Of a stretch of 64,000 bases of DNA, positions 25,715 through 33,266 are shown piece by piece. Position 1 is the stretch's first letter. The number at the start of each line of letters is the position of its first letter. Location of the stretch: NCBI GenBank assembly GCA_934589675.1, contig CAKTOF010000007.1, forward strand, positions 81,342 through 145,341, written 5' to 3'. The DNA is from an uncultured Oscillospiraceae bacterium (lineage in GTDB: Bacteria > Bacillota > Clostridia > Oscillospirales > Oscillospiraceae). Below the pieces are notes generated by a model. The model worked only from the letters and a program-made list of their open reading frames with translations. It did not search any database and was not told the DNA's origin. The position numbers and the translations under genes were made by a program.

Positions 25715-25729
25715 ACCTGTCCGCATATG

Positions 25730-25769
25730 AGCCCGACGCTCCCCATAGTCTTTATGGGGAGGTCGGGCT
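25730..25769 (+). terminator. Long hairpin that includes the pdaA ribosome site
   Basis: AGCCCGACGCTCCCCATA pairs with TATGGGGAGGTCGGGCT apart from one bulge. The 3' arm carries the GGGGAGG ribosome site of pdaA, and the T run begins right after its ATG. It looks like the terminator of the regulator gene while also masking pdaA translation start. Confidence 0.65.
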
Positions 25770-25770
25770 T

Positions 25771-26568
25771 ATGTTTTTATCACTGCAAACCAAACGGGAC
25801 TGCCGCATTGCCGGCGCCATTGTGGCGCTGTCGCTTGCAGCGGCCATCCTGCTCCGGCAGGCGTCGCTTCCGGTCGTGGAGACCGGCTCGTGGGGGCTGA
25901 GCTTCCGGCAGGACGGCCAGACGCCGACCGGCACGGCCAGTCAGGCCGTGCTCGACGAGTTCGGCGCCGCCTACATCGGCGACACGACGGAGCCGGTCAT
26001 CTATCTGACGTTTGACGCCGGCTACGAAAACGGCTACACCGCGCAGATCTTAGATACGCTCGCCGCGCACGATGTGCACGCTGCGTTCTTTCTCGTGGGC
26101 AACTACCTCGAAAAAGAGCCGGAGCTCGTCCGGCGGATGGCGGCAGAGGGACACACGGTGGGCAATCACACCTATCACCACTACGACATGTCCAAAATCT
26201 CCGACGAGGCTGCGTTCCGCGAGGAGCTTGAGTCGCTCGAGGCGCTCTATCTGGATGTCACCGGTGAGGCGCTGCCGCGCTATTACCGCCCGCCGCAGGG
26301 CATCTACAGCGAGGAGAACCTCAAAATGGCGCAGGCGCTCGGCTATCACACCGTGTTCTGGAGCCTTGCCTACGTCGACTGGTATGCCGACGATCAGCCG
26401 ACGCACGAGCAGGCGTTTTCCAAGCTGCTCGGCCGCATCCACAACGGCGCAGTCGTGCTGCTGCACTCCACATCGCGCACCAACGCCGAGATCCTGGATG
26501 AACTGCTCACGCGCTGGGAAGCGCTCGGCTACCGCTTTGGTACGCTTGATGAACTCTTTGACGGATGA
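25771..26568 (+). CDS. pdaA: PdaA-like polysaccharide deacetylase (spore cortex)
   Basis: Carbohydrate esterase family 4 enzyme of 265 residues, resembling PdaA. PdaA de-N-acetylates muramic acid to allow muramic-delta-lactam formation in spore cortex. A membrane anchor or signal is at residues 11-30. The NodB motifs are TFDAGYENGYT (80-90, with Ala where classical enzymes have the second Asp, and PdaA has Asn), NHTYHH (132-137, metal His pair), RPPQG (173-177), and LLHSTSRTNAEILDE near the end. The start at 25771 follows GGGGAGG by eight bases, inside a hairpin. It supports a sporulating host. Confidence 0.88.
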   Translation: MFLSLQTKRDCRIAGAIVALSLAAAILLRQASLPVVETGSWGLSFRQDGQTPTGTASQAVLDEFGAAYIGDTTEPVIYLTFDAGYENGYTAQILDTLAAHDVHAAFFLVGNYLEKEPELVRRMAAEGHTVGNHTYHHYDMSKISDEAAFREELESLEALYLDVTGEALPRYYRPPQGIYSEENLKMAQALGYHTVFWSLAYVDWYADDQPTHEQAFSKLLGRIHNGAVVLLHSTSRTNAEILDELLTRWEALGYRFGTLDELFDG

Positions 26569-26569
26569 T

Positions 26570-26596
26570 TTGACTTTTGGGCCGCTTTCGTATAAA
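26570..26596 (+). promoter_or_regulatory. Weak promoter candidate before rex
   Basis: TTGACT and TATAAA separated by 15 bases, 40 bases before the rex start. The short spacer makes it tentative. Confidence 0.35.
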
Positions 26597-26636
26597 CTGT
26601 AGATTGATTTAGACTGATCAGATCGAGGGCGTTTCC

Positions 26637-27275
26637 ATGAAAAAATCATATATTTCCAACCCTGTCATTTCCAGGCTGCCGCGCTACTATCGCTGCATCG
26701 AGCAGCTCTGTGCAAACGGCGTCGGCCGCATCTCTTCGTCGGCGCTGTCTGAGCTGCTGGGGCTGACCGCATCACAGGTGCGGCAGGATTTTGGCTGCTT
26801 CGGCGAGTTTGGGCAGAAGGGCTACGGCTACAACGTCCCGAAGCTGCGCGACGAGCTGCGCGAAATACTCGGCCTGAGCCGGGATCTGACGGCCATCATT
26901 CTCGGCTGCGGCAACTTAGGCCGCGCGCTCATCAACAATTTCGACTTTCCCTTCTGCGGCATCCGCCTCATCGGCGCGTTTGACTCCGATCCGCAGCTCG
27001 TCGGCGAAGTCATGAACGGCCTGACCGTCCGCGACTACGGCGAGGTGCACGCGTTTATGGCCGCCGAGCACCCGGTCGTCGCCATTCTGACTGTCCCGGG
27101 CAGCCAGTCACAGATCGTTTCGGAGCTTCTGACGCACGAGGGCATCCGCGGCATCTGGAACTTCACGCAGCAGGAAGTTCAGGTGGACGACCCGCACGTC
27201 GTCGTTGAAAACGTCATCCTGCTCGACAGTCTGATGACGCTCTCCTACAAGATCAACGAGGGGCTTTCGGTATGA
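26637..27275 (+). CDS. rex: Redox-sensing transcriptional repressor Rex
   Basis: NADH/NAD-ratio sensor of 212 residues that represses fermentation genes when NADH is low. The N-terminal winged helix carries SSSALSELLGLTASQVRQDFGCFGEFG, the Rex recognition region. The Rossmann domain begins with ILGCGNLGRAL near residue 85, followed by GAFDSD. The C-terminal swapped helix ends the protein. In butyrate producers Rex commonly controls crt-bcd-etf-hbd operons, and one such operon is at 40.7 kb. Its stop overlaps the start of the next gene by four bases. Confidence 0.95.
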   Translation: MKKSYISNPVISRLPRYYRCIEQLCANGVGRISSSALSELLGLTASQVRQDFGCFGEFGQKGYGYNVPKLRDELREILGLSRDLTAIILGCGNLGRALINNFDFPFCGIRLIGAFDSDPQLVGEVMNGLTVRDYGEVHAFMAAEHPVVAILTVPGSQSQIVSELLTHEGIRGIWNFTQQEVQVDDPHVVVENVILLDSLMTLSYKINEGLSV

Positions 27276-28378
27276 AACGATTCTTCTGTCTGCTGCTTGC
27301 GCTCTGCCTGCTCATTCCGGCCGCGCTTGCCGCGCCGGGCGACGCAAATGATCCCGTCGTCAGCCAGAGCTACCTGACCGGCGTCTTCCAGCCAGGTCTC
27401 ACGGCTACCCTGCATAAAACCGCCGCCGCCAGCCTCGGGCAGGTATACGGCGCGCGCTTTTTGTCGCTGGCCGAGGCCGTCGGCCGGCGCAATCTCGCCG
27501 CCGAGCAGGCCAATACCGCCATCCGCCGGGACGACGGCGCGCTGCTTTTAAAGCGCGGCGACGTGCTCACGCTCCAGCCGGGCACGAAGGTGCTCATCTC
27601 CGCCGGAAAATGCACGTCGAGCGAGGCGCACCTCATCGACGTCACGGGCGGCTGGCGCGTCTCGGCCAGCGCGGCGCTGCGCACGGGCGCACTCTATATG
27701 AAAGACGACAGCGCCACGGGCGGCCTGAGCGTCACGAGCGAGACGGCAACGCTCACGATCACGGGCCCGTACACGCTCGCTGTGTCCGCGTCGCCGGACT
27801 TTGCCTCGCGCGCGGACGCGCTGCACGAAATGGATCTGTTCCGCGGCTCGTCCATCGGCTACGCGCTCGAGTCCACGGCCTCGCGCGCGCAGGGTCTGGT
27901 CATGTTCCTGCGCATCATGGGGCTGGAGGACGAGGCGCTCGCCTGCACGGCCAGCCATCCGTTCACGGACGTCCCGCCGTCGCACTGGGCATACCGCTAC
28001 GTCGCCTACGCCTACCAGAACGGCTACACGAAGGGTGCGACGGCCACGACATTCAACCCCAGCGGCACCATCTCGGCCAAGAACTACATCGCCTTCATGG
28101 TCCGCGCGCTGCATTATGACGAAGGCGCGCAGTTCCAGTATTCCACGCTCCTGACTGACTGCGTCACGCTCGGCCTGTTCACGCGCGCGGAGGTGAACAC
28201 CGTCACAAACGGCGCCTTCACCCGCGGCCGCATGGCGTACCTTTCGTATTACAGCCTGTTCGGCACAGACCAGAGCACGGGCACGATGCTGCTCGACCAG
28301 CTCGTGAAGTCCGGCGCCGTCACACAGACCGCCGCCGACCGTGCCATCTGTCAGGTCGTCGGCACGCGCATTGCCTGA
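27272..28378 (+). CDS. Secreted SLH-domain protein
   Basis: Exported protein of 368 residues with a signal peptide (about residues 1-20, ending ALA). The middle region is beta-rich with no domain I recognise. Its C-terminal half carries S-layer-homology-like repeats: FTDVPPSHWAYRYVAYAYQNGYTKG and the preceding ESTASRAQGLVMFLRIMG, then further degenerate ones. The gene overlaps rex by four bases, which ties its translation to a redox regulator. That is an unusual pairing that may be a local accident. It is followed by a terminator. Confidence 0.8.
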   Translation: MKRFFCLLLALCLLIPAALAAPGDANDPVVSQSYLTGVFQPGLTATLHKTAAASLGQVYGARFLSLAEAVGRRNLAAEQANTAIRRDDGALLLKRGDVLTLQPGTKVLISAGKCTSSEAHLIDVTGGWRVSASAALRTGALYMKDDSATGGLSVTSETATLTITGPYTLAVSASPDFASRADALHEMDLFRGSSIGYALESTASRAQGLVMFLRIMGLEDEALACTASHPFTDVPPSHWAYRYVAYAYQNGYTKGATATTFNPSGTISAKNYIAFMVRALHYDEGAQFQYSTLLTDCVTLGLFTRAEVNTVTNGAFTRGRMAYLSYYSLFGTDQSTGTMLLDQLVKSGAVTQTAADRAICQVVGTRIA

Positions 28379-28387
28379 GCTGCAAAA

Positions 28388-28417
28388 GGCCGCCCGAATC
28401 CGGGCGGTCTTTTTTTC
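28388..28417 (+). terminator. Terminator of the rex-SLH transcript
   Basis: GGCCGCCCG-aatc-CGGGCGGTC followed by seven T residues. Confidence 0.88.
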
Positions 28418-28493
28418 ACCAAACGCCGGCTACGGAATAAGATGAATTGAGAGCAGCGAGCTGCTTACATTTTCAATCAGGAGGTCAAAATCT

Positions 28494-28619
28494 ATGTCCT
28501 GCAATTCCGGTTTCTGCGCGTTTGGCAACAGCTGGTGGTGGATCATCATCCTGATCCTCATCCTCGTCGTCTGGGGCGGCGGCAATGGCTGCGGCTGCGA
28601 GAACAACTGCGGCTGCTGA
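28494..28619 (+). CDS. 41-residue Cys-rich membrane peptide
   Basis: A small gene with AGGAGG ten bases before the ATG. The product starts MSCNSGFCAF, continues with a Trp-Trp-Trp/Ile/Leu membrane segment (about residues 14-27), and ends in a Gly/Asn/Cys-rich tail (NGCGCENNCGC), six Cys in all. It resembles in style the tiny YjcZ-like and coat-associated sporulation peptides, but I cannot assign it to a family. It lies just upstream of RNA candidate A and may share a transcript with it. Confidence 0.6.
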   Translation: MSCNSGFCAFGNSWWWIIILILILVVWGGGNGCGCENNCGC

Positions 28620-28703
28620 AATCGCCATACATCCACGGCCGGCCGACCCGGCCGCACAAAAAAGCGAGGCAGACAGCCGTCTGCCTCGCGTAATTCTTCT
28701 CTA

Positions 28704-28870
28704 GCCTCGCAGAGTTTCGTCATCCGCAGATGACGAAATCAAATCCAAATCCGTTTTTTCCGGGGGCGTGTACCTCGGAAAAAACTCTTTACGGCCCGGC
28801 AAGTGTGCGGGCCCTGCCCGTGCGCGCAGCGGGCCGCAGCCCCACGGGCGCCGAACGGGTTCGGCGCCCG
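28704..28870 (+). ncRNA. Candidate structured RNA, copy A
   Basis: This intergenic segment and 58641-58839 on the other strand share a multi-stem layout with covarying stems. P1 is TTCGTCA / TGACGAA around loop tCCGCAGa (28716-28737). P2 is TTTTTTCCG / CGGAAAAAA (28754-28784), extended by a G-T (G.U) pair and GG/CC. The linker is CTCTTTAC. P3 is CGGCCCG / CGGGCCG (28792-28798, 28830-28836). P3a is CGGGC-cct-GCCCG, flanked by conserved AAGTGTG and TGCGCGC. A final hairpin is at about 28845-28869. I chose the strand because conserved G.U pairs form only in this direction. I cannot name the family. Confidence 0.65.
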
Positions 28871-28910
28871 AATAAAAAATAACGGCAGACTTCGTCTGCC
28901 GTTATTTTTT
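28871..28910 (-). terminator. Terminator of the infC-rpmI-rplT operon
   Basis: AATAACGGCAGAC-ttc-GTCTGCCGTTATT with A and T runs on both sides, seven bases past the rplT stop. It may serve both strands. Confidence 0.9.
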
Positions 28911-28916
28911 ATGTTT

Positions 28917-29270
28917 TTAGATGTTGGCCTTCGCGGTCTCGACGAGGGCGGCAAACGCCTCCGGGTCGTGGATGGCCAGCTCGGACAGGCTCTTGCGGTT
29001 CATGACAACGCCGGCCTTCTTGACGCCGTTCATGAAGCGGGAGTAGTTCAGGCCGTACGGCTTGACCGCCGCGGAGATACGGGCGATCCAGAGCTGACGG
29101 TAGTCGCGCTTCTTCTGCTTGCGATCGCGGTAGGCGTAGACGCCGCTCTTCTTGAGCTGCTGCTTCGCCATCTTGAAGTGCTTGGATTTGCTGCCCCAGA
29201 AGCCCTTCGCGAGCTTGAGGGTTTTATTTCTTCTCTTGCGCGTCATCATTGCGCCTTTGACTCTAGCCAT
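28917..29270 (-). CDS. rplT: 50S ribosomal protein L20
   Basis: Large-subunit protein of 117 residues, needed early in 50S assembly and, in Firmicutes, also the repressor that binds the leader RNA of this operon. The N-terminal basic extension [26 protein letters not shown] and the C-terminal [17 protein letters not shown] are diagnostic. It is the last gene of infC-rpmI-rplT, 35 bases after rpmI, and is followed by a strong terminator. Confidence 0.98.
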   Translation of the reverse strand: MARVKGAMMTRKRRNKTLKLAKGFWGSKSKHFKMAKQQLKKSGVYAYRDRKQKKRDYRQLWIARISAAVKPYGLNYSRFMNGVKKAGVVMNRKSLSELAIHDPEAFAALVETAKANI

Positions 29271-29305
29271 GGTTTACGTTATCCTCCTATTTGTGAAGTC
29301 AGCCC

Positions 29306-29503
29306 TTATTTGTAAGGGATCATTTTGCGGATGGTCGCCTCGTTGGTGCCGTCGGCGTACGTGCCGGAACGGAGGCGGCGGCAGCGCTTGGTGTCCTTCT
29401 TCGTGAGGATATGGCTCTTAAAGGCGTGGGCGCGCTTGACCTTACCATTCTTGGTGAGGTTGAATCTCTTCTTCGCGCCGCTGTGGGTTTTCATCTTCGG
29501 CAT
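29306..29503 (-). CDS. rpmI: 50S ribosomal protein L35
   Basis: Basic ribosomal protein of 65 residues starting [20 protein letters not shown], the standard L35 N-terminus, with KAHILTKK-type and RRLRSG segments. It lies between infC (33 bases upstream) and rplT, the usual bacterial order. Confidence 0.98.
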   Translation of the reverse strand: MPKMKTHSGAKKRFNLTKNGKVKRAHAFKSHILTKKDTKRCRRLRSGTYADGTNEATIRKMIPYK

Positions 29504-29536
29504 TGTATAAATCTCCTTCCGTAATCGGATACTGCG

Positions 29537-30055
29537 TTACTTCGCTGCTTTGGGCGAAAGGAACATGGACATATTGCGCCCTTCCAGCTTGGGGTTCTTA
29601 TCCACACTGGCAACCTCAGCACAGGATTCGCCGAACTGACGAAGAAGCTGCTCGCCGAGATTGGTATGCGCCATCTCGCGGCCGCGGAACCGGACCGTCA
29701 CCTTGACGCGGTTGCCGTCTTTGAGGAACTTCTGCGCGTTCTTCACCTTGACATTGAAGTCGTTGCTGTCGATGTTGGGCGACATGCGAACCTCTTTAAC
29801 CTCAACAACGTGCTGGTTCTTTCTGGCCTCTTTCTCCTTCTTCGACTGCTCGAAGCGGAATTTGCCATAGTCCATGATCCGGCACACCGGGGGCTGCGCC
29901 TGCGGTGCGATTTTGACCAGATCAAGATCCAGCTCTGCGGCCTGCGCAAGCGCGTCACGGCTGGTCATAATGCCAAGCTGCGCGCCGTCGGGGCCGATGA
30001 CTCTGACCTCTTTGTCTCTGATCTCCTCGTTGAGCTGATGTTCTAATTTGCCGAT
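29537..30055 (-). CDS. infC: Translation initiation factor IF-3, AUC start
   Basis: IF-3 keeps ribosomal subunits apart and proofreads start codons. The product is 172 residues. The N-domain has LNEEIRDKEVRVIGPDGAQLGIM, the linker KKEKEARKNQ, and the C-domain VRFRGREMAHTNLGEQLL. No ATG or GTG fits: GGAGGTG is followed by six bases and then ATC (30053-30055), which gives the right length and N-terminus. Rare AUU/AUC starts are known for infC and allow self-control, because IF-3 rejects non-AUG starts. A leader with a terminator precedes it. Confidence 0.93.
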   Translation of the reverse strand: MGKLEHQLNEEIRDKEVRVIGPDGAQLGIMTSRDALAQAAELDLDLVKIAPQAQPPVCRIMDYGKFRFEQSKKEKEARKNQHVVEVKEVRMSPNIDSNDFNVKVKNAQKFLKDGNRVKVTVRFRGREMAHTNLGEQLLRQFGESCAEVASVDKNPKLEGRNMSMFLSPKAAK

Positions 30056-30197
30056 GGGAAGCACCTCCAATACAAAAATCGCGGATGCTTTGCAGCACCC
30101 GCGCACGAAGCCCCACGAAACCGTGAGGAAAAACTCCATGTGAACCGTTTCGCAGAGCTGACGGTGAGTCGCGGGGCTGCCGCTCCTTCTTAATTGC
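30056..30197 (-). ncRNA. L20-type leader (infC-rpmI-rplT attenuator)
   Basis: The untranslated leader of about 140 bases runs from the expected start near 30197 to infC. It includes paired segments around 30105-30180 and ends in a terminator hairpin (30074-30102) just before the infC ribosome site. In low-GC Firmicutes, L20 binding to such leaders favours the terminator. I infer the same here from gene order and terminator position; the L20-binding structure itself was not modelled. Confidence 0.7.
30074..30102 (-). terminator. Attenuator hairpin in the infC leader
   Basis: On the minus strand GCGGGTGCT-gcaa-AGCATCCGC followed by GATTTTTG. It lies 18 bases before the infC start. Confidence 0.85.
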
Positions 30198-30203
30198 TTA
30201 TCT

Positions 30204-30232
30204 ATATTATCACAGGCGATGCCCGCTGTCAA
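30204..30232 (-). promoter_or_regulatory. Promoter of infC-rpmI-rplT
   Basis: On the minus strand TTGACA, a 17-base spacer and TAATAT: a near-consensus promoter. Confidence 0.85.
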
Positions 30233-30247
30233 CCGGATTTTTCAGAT

Positions 30248-30718
30248 TTACGGGACAAAAACAGGCAGATCCGGCGCCGCGATCGAGAACACGAGCAGGC
30301 ACGACGCCAGCACGCACACGAGCATGGCGAGCACGCCCGCCGCGTGGGCAAGCCTGGGACTTGCCCGGTGCCGGTACGCAAAATAAAACCCGCCGGCCAG
30401 CACCAGATAATAAAGCGCGATGTCAGAAGCCAGCCCGAAGATCCCAAATCCGAAGCGCAGGGCATAGTACGCGCCCAGCAGCGCCGCCGGCATGGCAAGC
30501 TCCGCCGCGCAGAGCGCGCCGAGCGTGGTCCCGTGCCGGCAGAGATACCATCCGGCCGCCGCAAACGGCCAGAACAGCAGCTTCAGGTGCTCCCACACGC
30601 TCTCGTTCACAGGCGCGATCAGCGCGAAGAGCGCGTTCGGGCACAGGTCGTAGAGAAAGTGCAGCCCCGTGCCGAGCGCGGCCGTGATCAGGAATGCAAA
30701 CAAATAGCGCCGTTTCAA
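30248..30718 (-). CDS. Small polytopic membrane protein (DUF6512-like)
   Basis: Membrane protein of 156 residues with five hydrophobic segments. Its signature is the conserved ALIAPVNESVWEHLKLLFWP stretch near residues 33-52, seen in small uncharacterised Firmicutes proteins. The likely start is TTG at 30718. Its GGGAGGG ribosome site sits inside the 3' arm of the terminator that follows lysC, and the TTG lies at the end of the T run. Translation would therefore depend on readthrough and hairpin opening. Function unknown. Confidence 0.65.
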   Translation of the reverse strand: MKRRYLFAFLITAALGTGLHFLYDLCPNALFALIAPVNESVWEHLKLLFWPFAAAGWYLCRHGTTLGALCAAELAMPAALLGAYYALRFGFGIFGLASDIALYYLVLAGGFYFAYRHRASPRLAHAAGVLAMLVCVLASCLLVFSIAAPDLPVFVP

Positions 30719-30761
30719 AAAGCATCACCCTCCCGCGCTCATTCTATGCGCGGGAGGGTGA
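30717..30761 (-). terminator. Terminator of the ACT-hom-lysC operon
   Basis: TCACCCTCCCGCGC pairs perfectly with GCGCGGGAGGGTGA and is followed on the minus strand by ATGC and five T residues, 14 bases after the lysC stop. The 3' arm holds the ribosome site of the gene at 30248-30718. Confidence 0.85.
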
Positions 30762-30774
30762 AAACATGGCAGGA

Positions 30775-31983
30775 TCAATCGCGGAAAAACTTGTCGTGGA
30801 TGGCCTGCACCGCGCGCTCGGTGTCCTGCGTGTCGATGAGGACGGAGACCTTGATCTCGCTTGTGGAGATCATGCGGATGTTGATATGTGCCTCATAGAG
30901 CGCCTCGAACATCGCCGCGGCCACGCCGGGGTTCGTCGCCATGCCGGCGCCGACGACGGAGACCTTCGAAACATCCGTGCTGAAGTCGACATGGTCGTAG
31001 CCAAGCTCGGCGCGGTGGTTCTCGATGACCTCGCGCACCTCGTCGATGCTCGCGATATTCACGGTGAAGCTGATGTCCTTCGTCTCGTTGCGGCCGATGG
31101 ACTGCAAAATGACATCGACATTGATGTTGTGCTTGGCCAGCAGCGAAAACACCTTGTACGCAACGCCGGGCACGTCCTGGAGACCGATCAGCGCCACGCG
31201 CGCAATTTTCTTATCCGCAGCGACACCGCTGACATACGTTCTTTCCAATTTGACAACCTCCTTAACAATCGTGCCGGGTTTTCTCGAAAAGCTGGAGATG
31301 ACCTCCAGCTCCATGTGATAGCATTTGGCCATTTCGACCGAACGGTTGTGCAGCACCTGCGCACCGAGCGAGGCCAGCTCGAGCATCTCGTCATATGTGA
31401 TCTCGTCGAGCTTGCGCGCGCCGCGGACCGTGCGCGGGTCGGCAGTGTACACGCCGTCGACATCCGTGTAGATCTGGCAAAGATCCGCCTTGAGCGCAAC
31501 GGCCAGCGCAACTGCCGTCGTGTCCGAGCCGCCGCGGCCGAGCGTCGTGATGTCGTCATACTTGTTCACGCCCTGAAAGCCTGCGACGATGACGATCTTT
31601 CTCTTGTCGAGCTCCTCCCGGATGCGGTCGCATGTGACGCGGCGGATCCGCGCGGAGCGGTAGTTCGTATCCGTCCGCAGGCCGACCTGCCAGCCCGTGA
31701 GCGAAACGACCGGGAAGCCGAGCTTTTCGATGGCCATGGCCTCGAGCGCGATGGAGATCTGCTCGCCCGTGGACAGAAGCATATCCATCTCGCGGCGGGA
31801 CGGATTTTCGTTGATCTCCGCCGCTTTTTCAATGAGATCGTCCGTGGTGTCGCCCTGCGCAGAGAGCACGACGACGACGTCGTTTCCCTGCTGATAGGTC
31901 TTTGTGACAATGTCCGCCACATTAAAGAGCCGTTCCGCGTCAGCCACGGAGCTGCCGCCGAACTTCTGTACAATCAATGCCAT
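30775..31983 (-). CDS. lysC: Aspartate kinase
   Basis: Phosphorylates aspartate as the first step of lysine, threonine, methionine and diaminopimelate synthesis. The product is 402 residues. The kinase domain has KFGGSSVADAERL at the N-terminus, TLGRGGSDTTAVALA and YTDVDGVYTADPR. Two ACT domains follow (about 265-402, with ALIGLQDVPGVAYKVFSLLAKHNINVD and ISTSEIKVSVLID) for feedback control. Gene order ACT protein, hom, lysC suggests one transcript for the threonine branch. The 62-base gap to hom shows no clear promoter. Confidence 0.96.
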   Translation of the reverse strand: MALIVQKFGGSSVADAERLFNVADIVTKTYQQGNDVVVVLSAQGDTTDDLIEKAAEINENPSRREMDMLLSTGEQISIALEAMAIEKLGFPVVSLTGWQVGLRTDTNYRSARIRRVTCDRIREELDKRKIVIVAGFQGVNKYDDITTLGRGGSDTTAVALAVALKADLCQIYTDVDGVYTADPRTVRGARKLDEITYDEMLELASLGAQVLHNRSVEMAKCYHMELEVISSFSRKPGTIVKEVVKLERTYVSGVAADKKIARVALIGLQDVPGVAYKVFSLLAKHNINVDVILQSIGRNETKDISFTVNIASIDEVREVIENHRAELGYDHVDFSTDVSKVSVVGAGMATNPGVAAAMFEALYEAHINIRMISTSEIKVSVLIDTQDTERAVQAIHDKFFRD

Positions 31984-32045
31984 AGTATCCTCCTGATCTC
32001 CGCACGGCCGGGCGCGCGGGCGCTTTTATTCCAGTTTATTCGCGC

Positions 32046-33254
32046 TCAGTCCAAAATGGGAATGCGCGAGTACATCGCAAAGCCCTCCGCCGCCTTTTGA
32101 TCCAGCGCCAGCTTTGTCATGGGCGCTGTCAGGAAGCCGCGCTGGTCGGGCACGTCGGCCGGGATCATCTCCACCTGACCGAACGCAGCGCCGATGCGCA
32201 CCTCGCTCTCATCCGTGCGGACGAAGAAGCGCAGCGGCAGCTCCGCCGGGTCGCGCACGACGTCGTCGCCGCCGTCGGACCAGTCGACAAATTTCTTCGC
32301 GCCGAAGTGCTTGACCGCGTCGATGACGTCGGCCACGACGGCGCTGGCCGTCGGGAGCTTGCCCGCGCCGCGGCCGTAGAACATGACGTCGCCGATGGCG
32401 TCGCCCTTGACGACGATGCCGTTGAACACGTCCTCGACGTTTGCAAGCTGGTCGTCGTCGGCCACGAAGTGCGGCGAGACGTAGACGGCGATGCGCCCGT
32501 CCTCCTGCCGCTGCGCGCGGCCGAGCAGCTTGATGCGGCGGCCGCTTGCCGCGGCAAACGCCACGTCCTCGCTCGTCACGCCGCGGATGCCCTCCGTCGG
32601 GACCTGCCGCGGATAGACGTGCCGGCCGAAGCTCAGCGCGGCCAAAATGCAGATCTTGCGGCATGTGTCGTGCCCGTCGACGTCGGCCGTCGGGTCGGCC
32701 TCGGCGTAGCCCTTCTCCTGCGCCTGCCGCAGCGCCGTGTCAAACGAAAGCCCCTCGCGGATCATCTTCGTGAGGATGTAGTTCGTCGTGCCGTTCAAAA
32801 TGCCCGCGATCTCCGTGATCTCGTTGGCGGCAAGGCAGCTCGTCAGCGGGCGGATGATGGGGATGCCGCCGCCGACAGACGCCTCAAAGAGGAAGTTTAA
32901 GTCATTTTTTCGCGCGATCTGCAAAAGCTCATAGCCGTATTCGGCCACAAGCTCCTTGTTGCTCGTCACAAAGTGCTTGCCCGCGTTCAGGCTGCGGCGC
33001 GCATAGGAGAGCGCATCGCCCACGCCGCCGATGCACTCGACGACGACCTGGATCTCGGGGTCATTCTCGATGACGGAAAAGTCGTGGATGATGAGGTGTC
33101 CGAACGGGCTTTCCGGGTGATCGTGCGTCGTGAGGATGTACTTGATGCCGATCCCCTCGCCAGCTTTTTTCGCGATGGACGCCGCGTTTTTCTCCAGAAC
33201 CTCCGCCACGCCGCTGCCGACGGTGCCGAAGCCCAAAACTGCAATGGATACCAT
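32046..33254 (-). CDS. hom: Homoserine dehydrogenase
   Basis: NAD(P)-dependent reduction of aspartate semialdehyde to homoserine. The product is 402 residues. It starts MVSIAVLGFGTVGSGVAEVL (Rossmann), with TSNKELVAEYG, ASVGGGIPIIRPL, GILNGTTNYILTKM and YAEADPTADVDGHDT, all classical Hom motifs. The C-terminal ACT domain is short or divergent. It follows the ACT-protein gene by 12 bases and precedes lysC, consistent with coordinated amino-acid synthesis. Confidence 0.96.
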   Translation of the reverse strand: MVSIAVLGFGTVGSGVAEVLEKNAASIAKKAGEGIGIKYILTTHDHPESPFGHLIIHDFSVIENDPEIQVVVECIGGVGDALSYARRSLNAGKHFVTSNKELVAEYGYELLQIARKNDLNFLFEASVGGGIPIIRPLTSCLAANEITEIAGILNGTTNYILTKMIREGLSFDTALRQAQEKGYAEADPTADVDGHDTCRKICILAALSFGRHVYPRQVPTEGIRGVTSEDVAFAAASGRRIKLLGRAQRQEDGRIAVYVSPHFVADDDQLANVEDVFNGIVVKGDAIGDVMFYGRGAGKLPTASAVVADVIDAVKHFGAKKFVDWSDGGDDVVRDPAELPLRFFVRTDESEVRIGAAFGQVEMIPADVPDQRGFLTAPMTKLALDQKAAEGFAMYSRIPILD

Positions 33255-33266
33255 GTGTGTCCTCCC

